Assembly: GCA_021151525.1 (NCBI GenBank)
Contig: JAGKXD010000003.1
Span: 29,633-93,632, forward strand
Direction: 5' to 3'
Origin: Cellvibrionaceae bacterium
GTDB lineage: Bacteria > Pseudomonadota > Gammaproteobacteria > Pseudomonadales > Cellvibrionaceae
Length of the DNA: 64,000 nucleotides
The notes beneath the pieces were generated by a model. It saw only the letters and a program-made list of their open reading frames with translations. It did not search any database and was not told where the DNA came from. Position 1 is the first letter of the stretch. Every line of letters starts with the position of its first letter. Made by a program: the position numbers and the translations under genes. Positions 1-8,623 of this stretch are shown piece by piece.

Positions 1-1
1 G

Positions 2-466
2 AACTACACGCACGTAGCATCACAAATTGATTACGTGCAGGCGAGCACGGTGAACAGCACTACCCGCGAAGTCACCACCACTTACACCAAAAACAATTTG
101 GTGAACATGTCGCCTTCGTCTTACAACGCCACCTTCTACTATGACGATGGTAAATTCAGCGCGCGTATTTCGGCTGCGTTTAGAGATCGCTACCTGACTG
201 CAATTTTGGTTCCGGAAGCGGGTGTTTATTTGGCATCAGCCGGTGGTGGCACTGTGTACACCGCTGACGTAACCGGCAAGCAAGCAACAACCAACGTTGA
301 CTTCAACATGTCGTACAACCTGAACGATCAAATCACTTTAACCTTCGCTGCCATCAACCTGACCGATCAGTTTGATGATGTGTATGGCGATTCTGAATTG
401 ATGGCTCCCAACAAATATACTCATACAGGTCGTGAATATACTTTAGGTGCGCGCTACAAGTTCTAA
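2..466 (+). CDS. TonB-dependent receptor, C-terminal part
   Basis: The frame is open from the left edge, so only the last ~154 codons of a gene that starts outside the window are seen. The sequence alternates polar and aromatic residues as in outer-membrane beta strands. It contains FNMSYNLNDQITLTFAAINL followed by a turn and ends in GREYTLGARYKF, the C-terminal phenylalanine strand typical of TonB-dependent outer-membrane receptors. The family imports siderophores, vitamins or glycans with energy from TonB-ExbBD. The substrate cannot be read from this fragment. A strong terminator follows directly. Confident on the fold class, unknown on substrate. Confidence 0.85.
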   Translation, partial: NYTHVASQIDYVQASTVNSTTREVTTTYTKNNLVNMSPSSYNATFYYDDGKFSARISAAFRDRYLTAILVPEAGVYLASAGGGTVYTADVTGKQATTNVDFNMSYNLNDQITLTFAAINLTDQFDDVYGDSELMAPNKYTHTGREYTLGARYKF

Positions 467-487
467 TAGTTGATGACAACAATAAAC

Positions 488-525
488 GGCCAGCCGATGA
501 ATAATTGGCTGGCCGCTTTATTTTT
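488..525 (+). terminator. Rho-independent terminator after TonB receptor
   Basis: A 9-bp GC-rich stem (CGGCCAGCC at 488-496 pairing with GGCTGGCCG at 507-515) is followed by a T-rich tail. It lies 22 bases after the receptor stop codon. Confidence 0.85.
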
Positions 526-635
526 CGGCGATAAAAACACGCAGGCTTAAATTGTGACAGCGGGAGTTGTTATTGCGTTATAAGTAGTTAAAATCGCGTT
601 TCTGATTTCACTCATAAAAATACATAGGGACGTTT

Positions 636-2810
636 ATGATCAAAACCCATCTGCAATTTTGCTTGTTGCTATTAACGCTCGCCGCTTCACTTTTCTCTCC
701 AAGAATCTTCGCTGCAGAAGCCGATATTGAAGGTCTTTCAGATGATGACTGGCTGCTCATCACCTCCAAAAATTTCGAAATTGTCACTGACCTAAAAGAA
801 GAAAAAGCGCGTCGCTTGATGCAAGACCTTGAAGCCTACCGCTATTTTTCTATCGACATGATGGGCTTAAACATGCTCGCCACTACCAAGCCGTTGCGAA
901 TTTTGGCCATTAGCGATACGGGCAATTTTAAAAAGCTCGGTCTGCCGGAAATGATGGCTGGCGTATTTTGTTTAACATCGCTTGGTTACACCGCCATTGC
1001 GAACGTTAGCGAATACAGCACAAATTCAAAAGCGGCGAGTTTTGGGCGTCAGGTTCTCTTTCATGAATACAACCATTTCTTAATGCGCTTTATCACCAAT
1101 GCCAAAAATTATCCCATGTGGTATTCGGAGGGCATGGCAGAATATTGGGGAACCTTTCGCTTCGATGGCCAAAAAATTTATATAGGTGATGCCCAATCTT
1201 TGGAATTTAGATCCATGGATCTATTTAACAGGGTAGGCAATATGCAACTCGATACCAAAAAAATTATGGCGACAGACAGTCTGCCGTTTAGCTCCAAAAA
1301 AGAATCCGATAAAACACTAGTGAGTAGCTTTTACGCGCAAGCTTTTTTTCTCACACACTATTTTCACTCAACAGCCGAGTTACAAGCCGCCACGGATAAG
1401 TACATCGAATATCTCGGTTATGGTTACAAGCGCGATGATGCATTTCAAAAAGCATTCAACACCACTTATGAGGATTTGGACAAAAACGTAAAAAGCTATC
1501 TAAAAAATAAAATGGTAAAAATGGTATACACCTTGAAGGAAGGTAGAAATATAGTTCCAGATACAGGCATAAAAGCAACCACACTCAACAAAGCGTCTTT
1601 TTACGCTAGCACCGTGGATATTCTATTAAATTGCGGTGCTATTGATACTAAAGTACGCAAACAAGTATTGGAAAAAAACATCACGCTGAATCCAACCGAT
1701 ATAAATTCGCAAGTCTTGTCGCTCATTTATGGCTTTACCGATAAGCCGCAACAAAAACTGCAAGAGCTTGAAAAAACTGCACCGCAAAACTCATTGCTAC
1801 TAACTTACAAAGCCGATGGTTTACGTGAAGGTGCAAATCTATTGCGTGCTGGTGGCGTAACAGCGTGGATGGATAATATGAAACAAGCGCGCAGCAATTA
1901 TCGCCGCGCAATCAAAGCAGACCCAGCATTAGGCTTGGCTTATCTAGGCTTGGGCGATGTGTATAATTTTATGCCCGAAACCGAACCTTTAGTCGAAGGT
2001 GCAGCAGGCTTTGATACAGCCACTTTGTTTGAACGCAGTGCCGCACAATTTGCTAATTTTGCTGATATGCAAATTCGCATGGATAAAGGTTTAAATGCTT
2101 TGCCAGCGGTACGCAATGCAGTTGCTTTTAGCCGTGAAAAAGAACAATCGGCTTATGCACTGATTTTAGAAAACCTTGAAATGCTAAATGATGTACAAAC
2201 AGCGCCCACTAAAGCGTTAGAGAATGAATTGAATTTTCAATCGGGCACTCGTTACCTTGGTTCGCTAAACAATAATAAGCCCCAAGGCGTAGGAAAAATT
2301 ATTCGTGCCAACGGCAGTTATTTTGAAGGGAATTTTGTGAACGGTATTATTCAAGGCCAAGGCAAGTTAGTGACCTACGGTGGCTTTACCTACGAAGGCG
2401 AATTTAAAAATGGCATTGCACGCGGCAAAGGAAAAATTACCTATCCCGAAACTCTGAAAAAAACCTATGAAGGCGATGTGTTTTACACTATGCCTTTTGG
2501 TAAAGGCGTAGAAGTAAATTCCATCGGCAAATACGAAGGCGATTTCTGGTATACGTGGAAACAAGGCAAAGGCATCTTCACCAGCAAGGACGGTAAAACT
2601 GTTTTAAAAGGTAATTGGTATCAAGAGCGCTATGAGTGGCCGGAAGAAAATGGAATTGTTTTCGTAGGCGCAATCAATGAAACTTTTAAACGCGATGGCA
2701 AAGGCGTATGCCGCTCAAGCGCAAATCAAAAAATAGAATGGTGCAGATTTAAAGATGGCGCACGTCAGGAAAAATTTACGGATGATTCTGCTGACAATAA
2801 AGAAGAGTAG
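636..2810 (+). CDS. Secreted HEXXH peptidase-like protein with TPR-like and MORN repeats
   Basis: The 724-residue protein starts with a signal peptide (cut probably after IFAA, residue ~27); AGGGA lies 5 bases before the ATG. Residues ~40-290 resemble DUF1570/peptidase-MA gluzincins: HEYNH at 143-147 is an HEXXH zinc motif and EGMAEY at 165-170 could carry the third ligand. Residues ~330-530 are helical and TPR-like. Residues ~539-660 hold MORN-type repeats (YxGxxxNxxxxGxGK, YEGEFKNGIARGKGK, YEGDF). MORN repeats in bacteria are often surface or lipid-associated, but their role here is unknown. Expected location is periplasm or outside. It appears to be a single-gene unit. Protease activity is inferred from the motif only. 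Confidence 0.75.
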   Translation: MIKTHLQFCLLLLTLAASLFSPRIFAAEADIEGLSDDDWLLITSKNFEIVTDLKEEKARRLMQDLEAYRYFSIDMMGLNMLATTKPLRILAISDTGNFKKLGLPEMMAGVFCLTSLGYTAIANVSEYSTNSKAASFGRQVLFHEYNHFLMRFITNAKNYPMWYSEGMAEYWGTFRFDGQKIYIGDAQSLEFRSMDLFNRVGNMQLDTKKIMATDSLPFSSKKESDKTLVSSFYAQAFFLTHYFHSTAELQAATDKYIEYLGYGYKRDDAFQKAFNTTYEDLDKNVKSYLKNKMVKMVYTLKEGRNIVPDTGIKATTLNKASFYASTVDILLNCGAIDTKVRKQVLEKNITLNPTDINSQVLSLIYGFTDKPQQKLQELEKTAPQNSLLLTYKADGLREGANLLRAGGVTAWMDNMKQARSNYRRAIKADPALGLAYLGLGDVYNFMPETEPLVEGAAGFDTATLFERSAAQFANFADMQIRMDKGLNALPAVRNAVAFSREKEQSAYALILENLEMLNDVQTAPTKALENELNFQSGTRYLGSLNNNKPQGVGKIIRANGSYFEGNFVNGIIQGQGKLVTYGGFTYEGEFKNGIARGKGKITYPETLKKTYEGDVFYTMPFGKGVEVNSIGKYEGDFWYTWKQGKGIFTSKDGKTVLKGNWYQERYEWPEENGIVFVGAINETFKRDGKGVCRSSANQKIEWCRFKDGARQEKFTDDSADNKEE

Positions 2811-3162
2811 TTGCCAAATTAATTAAATATGACGGTGTTTATTGTCGGTCTTTCTAGCTGTACACCTGGCGACTCTTTAGCAAAGGCATTGTTCGCGCTC
2901 ACTGTTAGTCTTAGTAAGCACCATTTGAGTCCAATCCAAATTCAAACCCCAACCCTCCCCTTGAAAAGGGGAGGGGCAAGAGTGAGCCTCGCACAAAACT
3001 TATCGCACTGGGAGTCAGCCCCTCCCCCTTTTCAAGGGGGAGGTCGGGAGGGGGTTAATTCTCTATCAAGTGTAAAGCCAACAGTTATGCGAACAGAGTT
3101 CTTGTCAAAGTGGAACGCAATGTACAGCACTCCTCTTTTGTCTTCCTTCTTTCGCGTAACCG
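2811..3162. other. Gene-free stretch holding an inverted-repeat element
   Basis: These 352 bases separate two genes whose 3' ends face each other. The centre is occupied by a C/G-rich inverted repeat (2945-3056). An open frame runs through it, but it has no ribosome binding site and its protein is low-complexity and repeat-derived. I see nothing else here. Confidence 0.6.
2945..3056. repeat. C/G-rich inverted-repeat element
   Basis: The left end reads CCAACCCTCCCCTTGAAAAG and the right end CTTTTCAAGGGGGAGGTCGG, near reverse complements with a ~60-base middle. Such CCCTCCCC/GGGGAGGG elements are widespread intergenic repeats in bacterial genomes. Only one copy is in this window, so repeat status rests on its structure. 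Confidence 0.6.
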
Positions 3163-3945
3163 TTACTTCTCCATCTGCGTCAGCACATCCAAAATCGCCG
3201 CAGTTTCCGCATCGGGTGTGCCATCAAATAACGCCTGCCGATATTTAGATTGAAACACCACAATCACATTACGCGTTTCCTGATCCAACACTCCTGTTTG
3301 TGGAACAGCATAACCATGCTGTGCAAGCTTACGCTGGAACCATGCAATATCTGGAAGCTGGTTTTGATAAATCGTTACTTGCTCAGCAACACGATTTTGA
3401 TCCGGCCATGGAATCAAACCTGCATCTGCTAATTGCTTCCACGGAAAAACCGGCCCCGGATCTTGTTTACGCTGCGGCGCAATTTCATTGTGCCCAAGAA
3501 TATTTTCCGGTTTGATTTGGTATCGTGCACTTAATTTTTTCAACAATAAAATAAGCTGATCAATTTGCGCTTGCGGATAGGGATACCAAACACGGCCTTC
3601 AGGCGTTTCTGCAAAGCCTAAGTTCACAATTTCAATACCAATAGATGCAGAATTAAGTTGGTTATAAATTTTCCAGTTGCTTAAGCCAGCGTGATTCGCT
3701 TGGCGAGATTCATCTACAAGTTTGTAGAAAAAAGGTTTGGCGGTGTCGGTTAGCAAATAATGAGCGCTGACTTCATCTTGAGTGAGAGTTTCTAGCGAGT
3801 GTGGTAAATCGCCAAAGGTGTAATGAATAATAATGTATTTAACGCGGGCACTTTGGCTGTGGGATTTGTATTTGGTATTGATGCGGGGTTCGCTGGCGCA
3901 ACCAGTCAATAGAATGAAGATGGTGAACAGCGAAATAATTTTCAT
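3163..3945 (-). CDS. amiD: Lipoprotein N-acetylmuramoyl-L-alanine amidase, AmiD/AmpDh type
   Basis: A 260-residue protein. I start it at the ATG giving MKIISLFTIFILLTGCASEP, a lipoprotein signal with the lipobox cysteine at 16. A longer frame exists but runs into the repeat element upstream. Residues ~35-175 are an Amidase_2 domain: zinc ligands fit H41 (IIHYTF), H152 (GHNEIAP) and D162, with E105 near the active site. Residues ~205-258 are a PG_binding_1 peptidoglycan-binding domain. The family cuts the bond between N-acetylmuramic acid and the stem peptide, here probably from the inner face of the outer membrane, in cell-wall recycling. Length and layout match E. coli AmiD; the symbol is by similarity. 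Confidence 0.85.
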   Translation of the reverse strand: MKIISLFTIFILLTGCASEPRINTKYKSHSQSARVKYIIIHYTFGDLPHSLETLTQDEVSAHYLLTDTAKPFFYKLVDESRQANHAGLSNWKIYNQLNSASIGIEIVNLGFAETPEGRVWYPYPQAQIDQLILLLKKLSARYQIKPENILGHNEIAPQRKQDPGPVFPWKQLADAGLIPWPDQNRVAEQVTIYQNQLPDIAWFQRKLAQHGYAVPQTGVLDQETRNVIVVFQSKYRQALFDGTPDAETAAILDVLTQMEK

Positions 3946-3989
3946 ACACAATCCCGGCTGTACTGAAAAATAAAATTTTGTTTGGGAGT

Positions 3990-4070
3990 CGTCATCCTCG
4001 CGTAGCGGGGACCCAGCTCTTAAAAAATCTAAATCAAAAAAACTGGATCCCCGCTTACGCGAGGATGACG
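3990..4070. repeat. Inverted repeat, GTCATCCTCGCG family
   Basis: CGTCATCCTCGCGTAGCGGG at the left pairs with CCCGCTTACGCGAGGATGACG-type sequence at the right, around an A/T-rich loop. A close copy lies at 21766-21843, a minimal one at 8577-8603 and a degraded one at 54452-54490. All are intergenic and REP-like. This copy sits between recQ and the amidase gene and may act as a transcript end. Confidence 0.75.
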
Positions 4071-4093
4071 ATTCCCTGTGTAATAAGTAAATT

Positions 4094-5893
4094 TTAATAC
4101 TCAACTTCCCGAATCACTTCCAAAAACTCATCGCCAAAACGTTCCAATTTACTTTGACCTACACCCGTAATCGATAACAATTGATCGTGAGTGATGGGGC
4201 GGAACTCCAACATTTCGCGCAAGGTAGCATCGTGGAAAATAACGTAGGGCGGAACGCCGTGTTCTTCGGCCAAGCGTTTGCGGCAGGCGCGCAGTGCGTT
4301 CCATAGAGCTTGATCTTCGGCATCTACTGCTATGCCTTGTTTACGCGCAACGGTTGCGGCGGCGACTTTAATATCGCGGCGCAATTGAATGGTTTCTTCG
4401 CCGCGCAAAATTGCTCGGCAGCTATCGTTTAATTTTAAACCGCCATAGGCTTGCGCATCCACATCTAAAAATCCGCGTGCAACTAGTTGGCGGAAAATAG
4501 ATTTCCATTCATCGGCAGTAATATGTTTGCCAATGCCGTAAGTAGAGAGTTGATGATGTGCAAATGAATTTACTTTTTCATTATCAGCACCGCGCAACAC
4601 ATCAATCACATGGCCAGCACCAAAGCGCTGTCCGGTGCGATAGACACAAGAGAGCGCCATGCGCACAGGTTCAGTCGCATCCCAAGTTTGTGCGGGCGTT
4701 AAACAGGAATCGCAATTGCCGCAGGCTTGCGAAAGCGTATCGCCAAAATAACGCAACAAGGTTTGGCGACGACAAGTCGTAATTTCGCACAAGCCTAACA
4801 TCGCATTTAAACGCTGTTGTTCGTTGCGTTTAAATTCTTCGCTGCCTTCAGAGTTGCTCATCATTTGACGAAGTTTTACCACATCGTCCAAACCGTAAAG
4901 CAAAAGCGTTGTTGCGGGTTCGCCATCGCGCCCGGCACGGCCAGTTTCTTGGTAATAAGCTTCAATACTTTTGGGCAAATCCAAATGGGCCACAAAGCGC
5001 ACGTCGGGTTTATCAATGCCCATTCCGAATGCGATGGTAGCAACCATAATAATATTGTCTTCGCGCAAAAAACGTTGCTGATTTTTTTGGCGAGTGGGTG
5101 CAGGTAAACCTGCGTGATAAGGTAGCGCAGTAAAACCTTCTGTACACAACCACTCAGCAATTTGTTCAACTTTATTGCGCGATAGGCAATAAATAATGCC
5201 CGAGTTGTTGGCTTGTTCATCGCGCAAGAAGCGCATCAATTGAACCTTGGGCGTATTTTTCTGTTGGATGCGATACTGAATATTCGGGCGATCAAATCCA
5301 TTCACAAATTGCTGCGCATTTTCCAATTGCAAACGCGTAATAATTTCTTCGCGTGTGCGTACATCCGCAGTGGCAGTTAAGGCGATGCGCGGCACATTCG
5401 GGAACTCGCGCTGCAACATATCCAGCTTTAAATAATCGGCGCGGAAATCGTGACCCCATTGCGATACACAGTGAGCTTCATCAATGGCAAAAAGCGCGAT
5501 TTTTACTTGATGCAAAAGCTCAATGGTACGCGGTTGAATCAAGCGTTCTGGCGCAACATAAAGCATATCCAACTCACCGTTGTGCATGGCTAATTCGGTT
5601 TGCCATGCTTCTTGTGCGGTCATGCTGGAGTTTAAAAAACCGGCGCGTACGCCCAGTTCATGAAGTGCGCTGACTTGATCTTGCATCAAAGCGATTAGGG
5701 GCGAAATAACAATGCCCACACCCTCGCGCACGAGAGAAGGAATTTGGTAGCAGAGGGATTTACCGCCGCCCGTCGGCATTAAAACTAAAGCATCATCGCC
5801 AGCGACCAGCGCCGAAATTACCGCTGCCTGTGGGCCGCGAAATTCGTGGTAGCCGAATACGTCTTTAAGGATTGAATGGGGAGTTTGCGTCAT
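4094..5893 (-). CDS. recQ: ATP-dependent DNA helicase RecQ
   Basis: A 599-residue protein starting at MTQTPHSILKDVFG; 14 further upstream codons are open but lack family similarity. The DEAD/DEAH helicase core has Walker A TGGGKS at 41-46 and DEAH at 138-141 followed by the RecQ signature CVSQWGHDFR. A second helicase domain contains the arginine-finger region YYQETGRAGRDG. An RQC zinc-binding part has four cysteines (around CEITTCRRQ and CGNCDSC), and a C-terminal HRDC domain ends with ITGVGQSKLERFG. RecQ unwinds DNA 3' to 5' in recombination and repair of stalled forks. Length and domain order are normal for the family. Confidence 0.97.
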   Translation of the reverse strand: MTQTPHSILKDVFGYHEFRGPQAAVISALVAGDDALVLMPTGGGKSLCYQIPSLVREGVGIVISPLIALMQDQVSALHELGVRAGFLNSSMTAQEAWQTELAMHNGELDMLYVAPERLIQPRTIELLHQVKIALFAIDEAHCVSQWGHDFRADYLKLDMLQREFPNVPRIALTATADVRTREEIITRLQLENAQQFVNGFDRPNIQYRIQQKNTPKVQLMRFLRDEQANNSGIIYCLSRNKVEQIAEWLCTEGFTALPYHAGLPAPTRQKNQQRFLREDNIIMVATIAFGMGIDKPDVRFVAHLDLPKSIEAYYQETGRAGRDGEPATTLLLYGLDDVVKLRQMMSNSEGSEEFKRNEQQRLNAMLGLCEITTCRRQTLLRYFGDTLSQACGNCDSCLTPAQTWDATEPVRMALSCVYRTGQRFGAGHVIDVLRGADNEKVNSFAHHQLSTYGIGKHITADEWKSIFRQLVARGFLDVDAQAYGGLKLNDSCRAILRGEETIQLRRDIKVAAATVARKQGIAVDAEDQALWNALRACRKRLAEEHGVPPYVIFHDATLREMLEFRPITHDQLLSITGVGQSKLERFGDEFLEVIREVEY

Positions 5894-6033
5894 GGCTGCG
5901 AGTATACGGGAAGCGCTTGGGCGCGAACACCGCATTTACCTGTTGGACTAAAAACATTCAGCTTGGGTTGGGGCGCTGGTTATATTTTCTGCAAGGTAAT
6001 ATGATGAGCCGCAATAACTACAGGCAGGGTTTT

Positions 6034-7215
6034 ATGAAATTTACGTCATTGATGATAGTGTTTGTCTTGTTAAGTGCATGCGGTGGTTTGCCGACAAAAA
6101 TGCCTTCACCTTTTTCCACTTCGGTCACAGTCACCCCACCTAAACCGGTAGAGCCGGAAGCGGTGATTCCTCCTCCCAGTATTGACGATAACTTTCAAAA
6201 AAGTTTAAGTCAGGTGTGGGGTAATTATTTTGTTGAAAATTATTCGGATACGCGTGCGTTGGATGTTTTGGTGATCAGCAATCGTAAATTCAAATCTGAA
6301 AGTTTTGGCTGCACAAATGATCAACTTGGTGTGGAATTGGATTCTGCTACGCATTTCGGCGTCTGCAAAATTAACGTCCCCAAAAATCACAGCACTGGCT
6401 TAATCAACTTTACCAAAGACAACCGTCAGTCTTCCCATGAATATTTTAAAATCTTAAATTCCAGAAGCCTGACAGAAGCCAACTTGTTTGATTACTTGCG
6501 GAAGACTGAACGCTATCCGCTGGTGTTTGTGCACGGTTTTAATGTGCGTTATGAAGATGCTGTATTGCGCGCATCGCAAATTGCCTACGATCTAAAATAC
6601 CAAGGCCCTATTGTTTTGTTCTCTTGGCCAGCAGGCGCAGGTGACGGCTTTTTAGAAAATCAAATGATTACCAAAACCTATGATGCCAACTTGAAAAATG
6701 CAAAAAATTCCATAGCGGCCTTCAAAGAGTTTTTGAATCAGGTGCGCATGAATAATCTCAAAATTAATTTGGTCGCTCATTCCATGGGACACCAAATCGT
6801 ACTGCCTGCATTGAAAGATTTCGCTACTTTAAATCCCGATAGCAAAATTATTAACGAGCTGATTTTAAATGCACCGGATTTTGAGGCGGATAATTTTATT
6901 AATATTGCCGATGCCATAAAACAAAATACGAAACGTATCACTGTCTATTGTTCCTATAACGACCGCGCCATGACCGTATCGGAAATTTACAATAAAAATC
7001 CGCGCTTTGGTGCCTGTGCTTTTTCTGAAAGTATTGATTCCATTAACGTGAGTTTGGTAGATGCACCATCGCTCGGTTTGGGCCACGGCTATTATTCCTC
7101 GCGTGCCATTTTGGGCGATGTATTTCAGGTGCTCTTGGGCATAGAGGCGGAGAAGCGTTTGTTTATTCGCAAGAGCGAACCTAACAGCACTGAAAAGTAT
7201 TTCTTGAGGCAGTAA
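6034..7215 (+). CDS. Lipoprotein alpha/beta hydrolase (DUF900 type)
   Basis: I start at the ATG with AGGG four bases upstream, giving a lipoprotein signal MKFTSLMIVFVLLSACGG with the lipid-anchored cysteine at 16. In-frame ATGs at 6001 and 6004 are also possible and keep the signal. The protein (393 residues) has an oxyanion-type VHGFN at ~166-170 and a nucleophile elbow AHSMG with serine ~250, as in DUF900/COG4782 esterase-lipase-like proteins; the histidine of the late GLGHGYY segment would complete the triad. Substrate unknown. It overlaps the start of the chromate transporter gene by one base, so the two are probably cotranslated. Confidence 0.8.
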   Translation: MKFTSLMIVFVLLSACGGLPTKMPSPFSTSVTVTPPKPVEPEAVIPPPSIDDNFQKSLSQVWGNYFVENYSDTRALDVLVISNRKFKSESFGCTNDQLGVELDSATHFGVCKINVPKNHSTGLINFTKDNRQSSHEYFKILNSRSLTEANLFDYLRKTERYPLVFVHGFNVRYEDAVLRASQIAYDLKYQGPIVLFSWPAGAGDGFLENQMITKTYDANLKNAKNSIAAFKEFLNQVRMNNLKINLVAHSMGHQIVLPALKDFATLNPDSKIINELILNAPDFEADNFINIADAIKQNTKRITVYCSYNDRAMTVSEIYNKNPRFGACAFSESIDSINVSLVDAPSLGLGHGYYSSRAILGDVFQVLLGIEAEKRLFIRKSEPNSTEKYFLRQ

Positions 7216-8564
7216 TGAATAACGAAATAACAACAAGCACAGCTCCAGCCCCCGTCACTTTTTGGCAAGCCTTTTGGTTTTGGTTAAAACTCGGCTTCAT
7301 TAGTTTCGGTGGCCCTGCGGGGCAAATTTCTATCATGCATCAAGAGTTGGTAGAAAATCGCCGCTGGATTTCCGAAAAGCGTTTTTTACACGCGCTCAAT
7401 TACTGCATGGTGTTACCGGGGCCAGAGGCGCAACAGCTTGCCACTTATATCGGCTGGTTGATGCACCGCACCTGGGGCGGTGTGATTGCAGGCGCCCTGT
7501 TTGTTTTGCCTTCGCTGTTTATTTTAATTTTGTTGTCATGGATTTATATCGCTTACGGCGATGTGACTTGGGTCGCCGGATTATTTTATGGCATCAAACC
7601 CGCAGTCACTGCCATCGTGTTGCAAGCGGCGCATCGCATAGGTTCGCGCGCGTTGAAAAATAATATTTTGTGGGCGATTGCAGGTGCATCTTTTGTTGCG
7701 ATTTTTGCATTAAATGTTCCCTTCCCGATTATTGTCTTGGCTGCCGCACTTATAGGTTATATCGGTGGGCGCTTTGCACCCACTATTTTTAATGCAGCGG
7801 GCGGTCACGGCGCAGCGAAAAAATCTTACGGTGCTGCAATCATTGACGATAAAACACCTACACCAGCGCATGCGCTTTTTAGTTGGAAAAAATTGATTGC
7901 CGTATTTGCTGTAGGATTTATGTTGTGGATTATTCCACTCGGTGCGCTTTGCGCAATTTACGGTTGGCAACATGACTTCACGCAAATGGCTTGGTTCTTT
8001 ACCAAAGCCGCGCTTTTAACCTTTGGTGGTGCTTACGCGGTGTTGCCATATGTTTACCAAGGCGCAGTTGGTCACTATCAATGGTTAACGCCTACACAAA
8101 TGATTGATGGTCTCGCATTAGGCGAAACAACACCGGGGCCATTAATTATGGTGGTGGCCTTTGTGGGTTTTGTTGGCGGTTACGTGAAAGCACTCTTAGG
8201 TGTTGATCATTTATTTTTATCCGGCGCGCTTGCAGCAACCTTGGTAACGTGGTTTACGTTTTTACCATCATTTATTTTTATTTTAGCGGGCGGGCCTTTC
8301 GTGGAAACAACGCACAACAATTTAAAATTCACTGCGCCGCTTACAGCGATTACTGCGTCCGTAGTGGGCGTAATTCTAAACCTCGCATTATTCTTCGGTT
8401 ATCATGTGTTATGGCCGCAGGGGTTTAGTGGGCATTTTGATATAGGTTCTGCGGTGATTGCTCTCGCTGCTGCCGTTGCGCTGTTTAAATTTAAGCGCAA
8501 TGTGATTCATGTGATTGGCGCGGCGGCGTTGATTGGCTTGGTGTTGAAATTATTTGTGCTGTAA
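7215..8564 (+). CDS. chrA: Chromate efflux transporter ChrA
   Basis: A 449-residue inner-membrane protein with the two CHR domains of long-chain ChrA. The first has FISFGGPAGQISIM and a PGPEAQQLATYIGW segment; the second has LLTFGGAYAVLPYV and LGETTPGPLIMVV. About ten hydrophobic segments are visible. The family expels chromate using the proton gradient. Its ATG overlaps the stop codon of the upstream lipoprotein hydrolase (TAATG), a translational coupling. No chromate regulator gene is adjacent. The pairing with a DUF900 hydrolase has no obvious explanation. Confidence 0.9.
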   Translation: MNNEITTSTAPAPVTFWQAFWFWLKLGFISFGGPAGQISIMHQELVENRRWISEKRFLHALNYCMVLPGPEAQQLATYIGWLMHRTWGGVIAGALFVLPSLFILILLSWIYIAYGDVTWVAGLFYGIKPAVTAIVLQAAHRIGSRALKNNILWAIAGASFVAIFALNVPFPIIVLAAALIGYIGGRFAPTIFNAAGGHGAAKKSYGAAIIDDKTPTPAHALFSWKKLIAVFAVGFMLWIIPLGALCAIYGWQHDFTQMAWFFTKAALLTFGGAYAVLPYVYQGAVGHYQWLTPTQMIDGLALGETTPGPLIMVVAFVGFVGGYVKALLGVDHLFLSGALAATLVTWFTFLPSFIFILAGGPFVETTHNNLKFTAPLTAITASVVGVILNLALFFGYHVLWPQGFSGHFDIGSAVIALAAAVALFKFKRNVIHVIGAAALIGLVLKLFVL

Positions 8565-8576
8565 CAATGTATTTTT

Positions 8577-8603
8577 CGTCATTCCCGCTCGCGCGGGATG
8601 ACG
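8577..8603. repeat. Short palindrome of the GTCATCCTCGCG family
   Basis: A compact inverted repeat (CGTCATTCCCGC...GCGGGATGACG type) lies 12 bases after chrA. It shares its ends with the elements at 3990 and 21766 but has lost the loop. It may serve as a transcription end for chrA. Confidence 0.6.
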
Positions 8604-8623
8604 ACTCCCCTCTCAAAAACCAA

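Noticed and set aside
2829..3248. A 139-codon open frame on the plus strand after the MORN protein gene
   Set aside because: It is built mostly from the inverted-repeat element at 2945-3056, overlaps the amidase gene in antisense and has no ribosome binding site.
3946..4104. Extension of the amidase frame upstream to an earlier ATG
   Set aside because: These 53 codons translate the repeat element and would hide the lipoprotein signal; the later ATG is the natural start.
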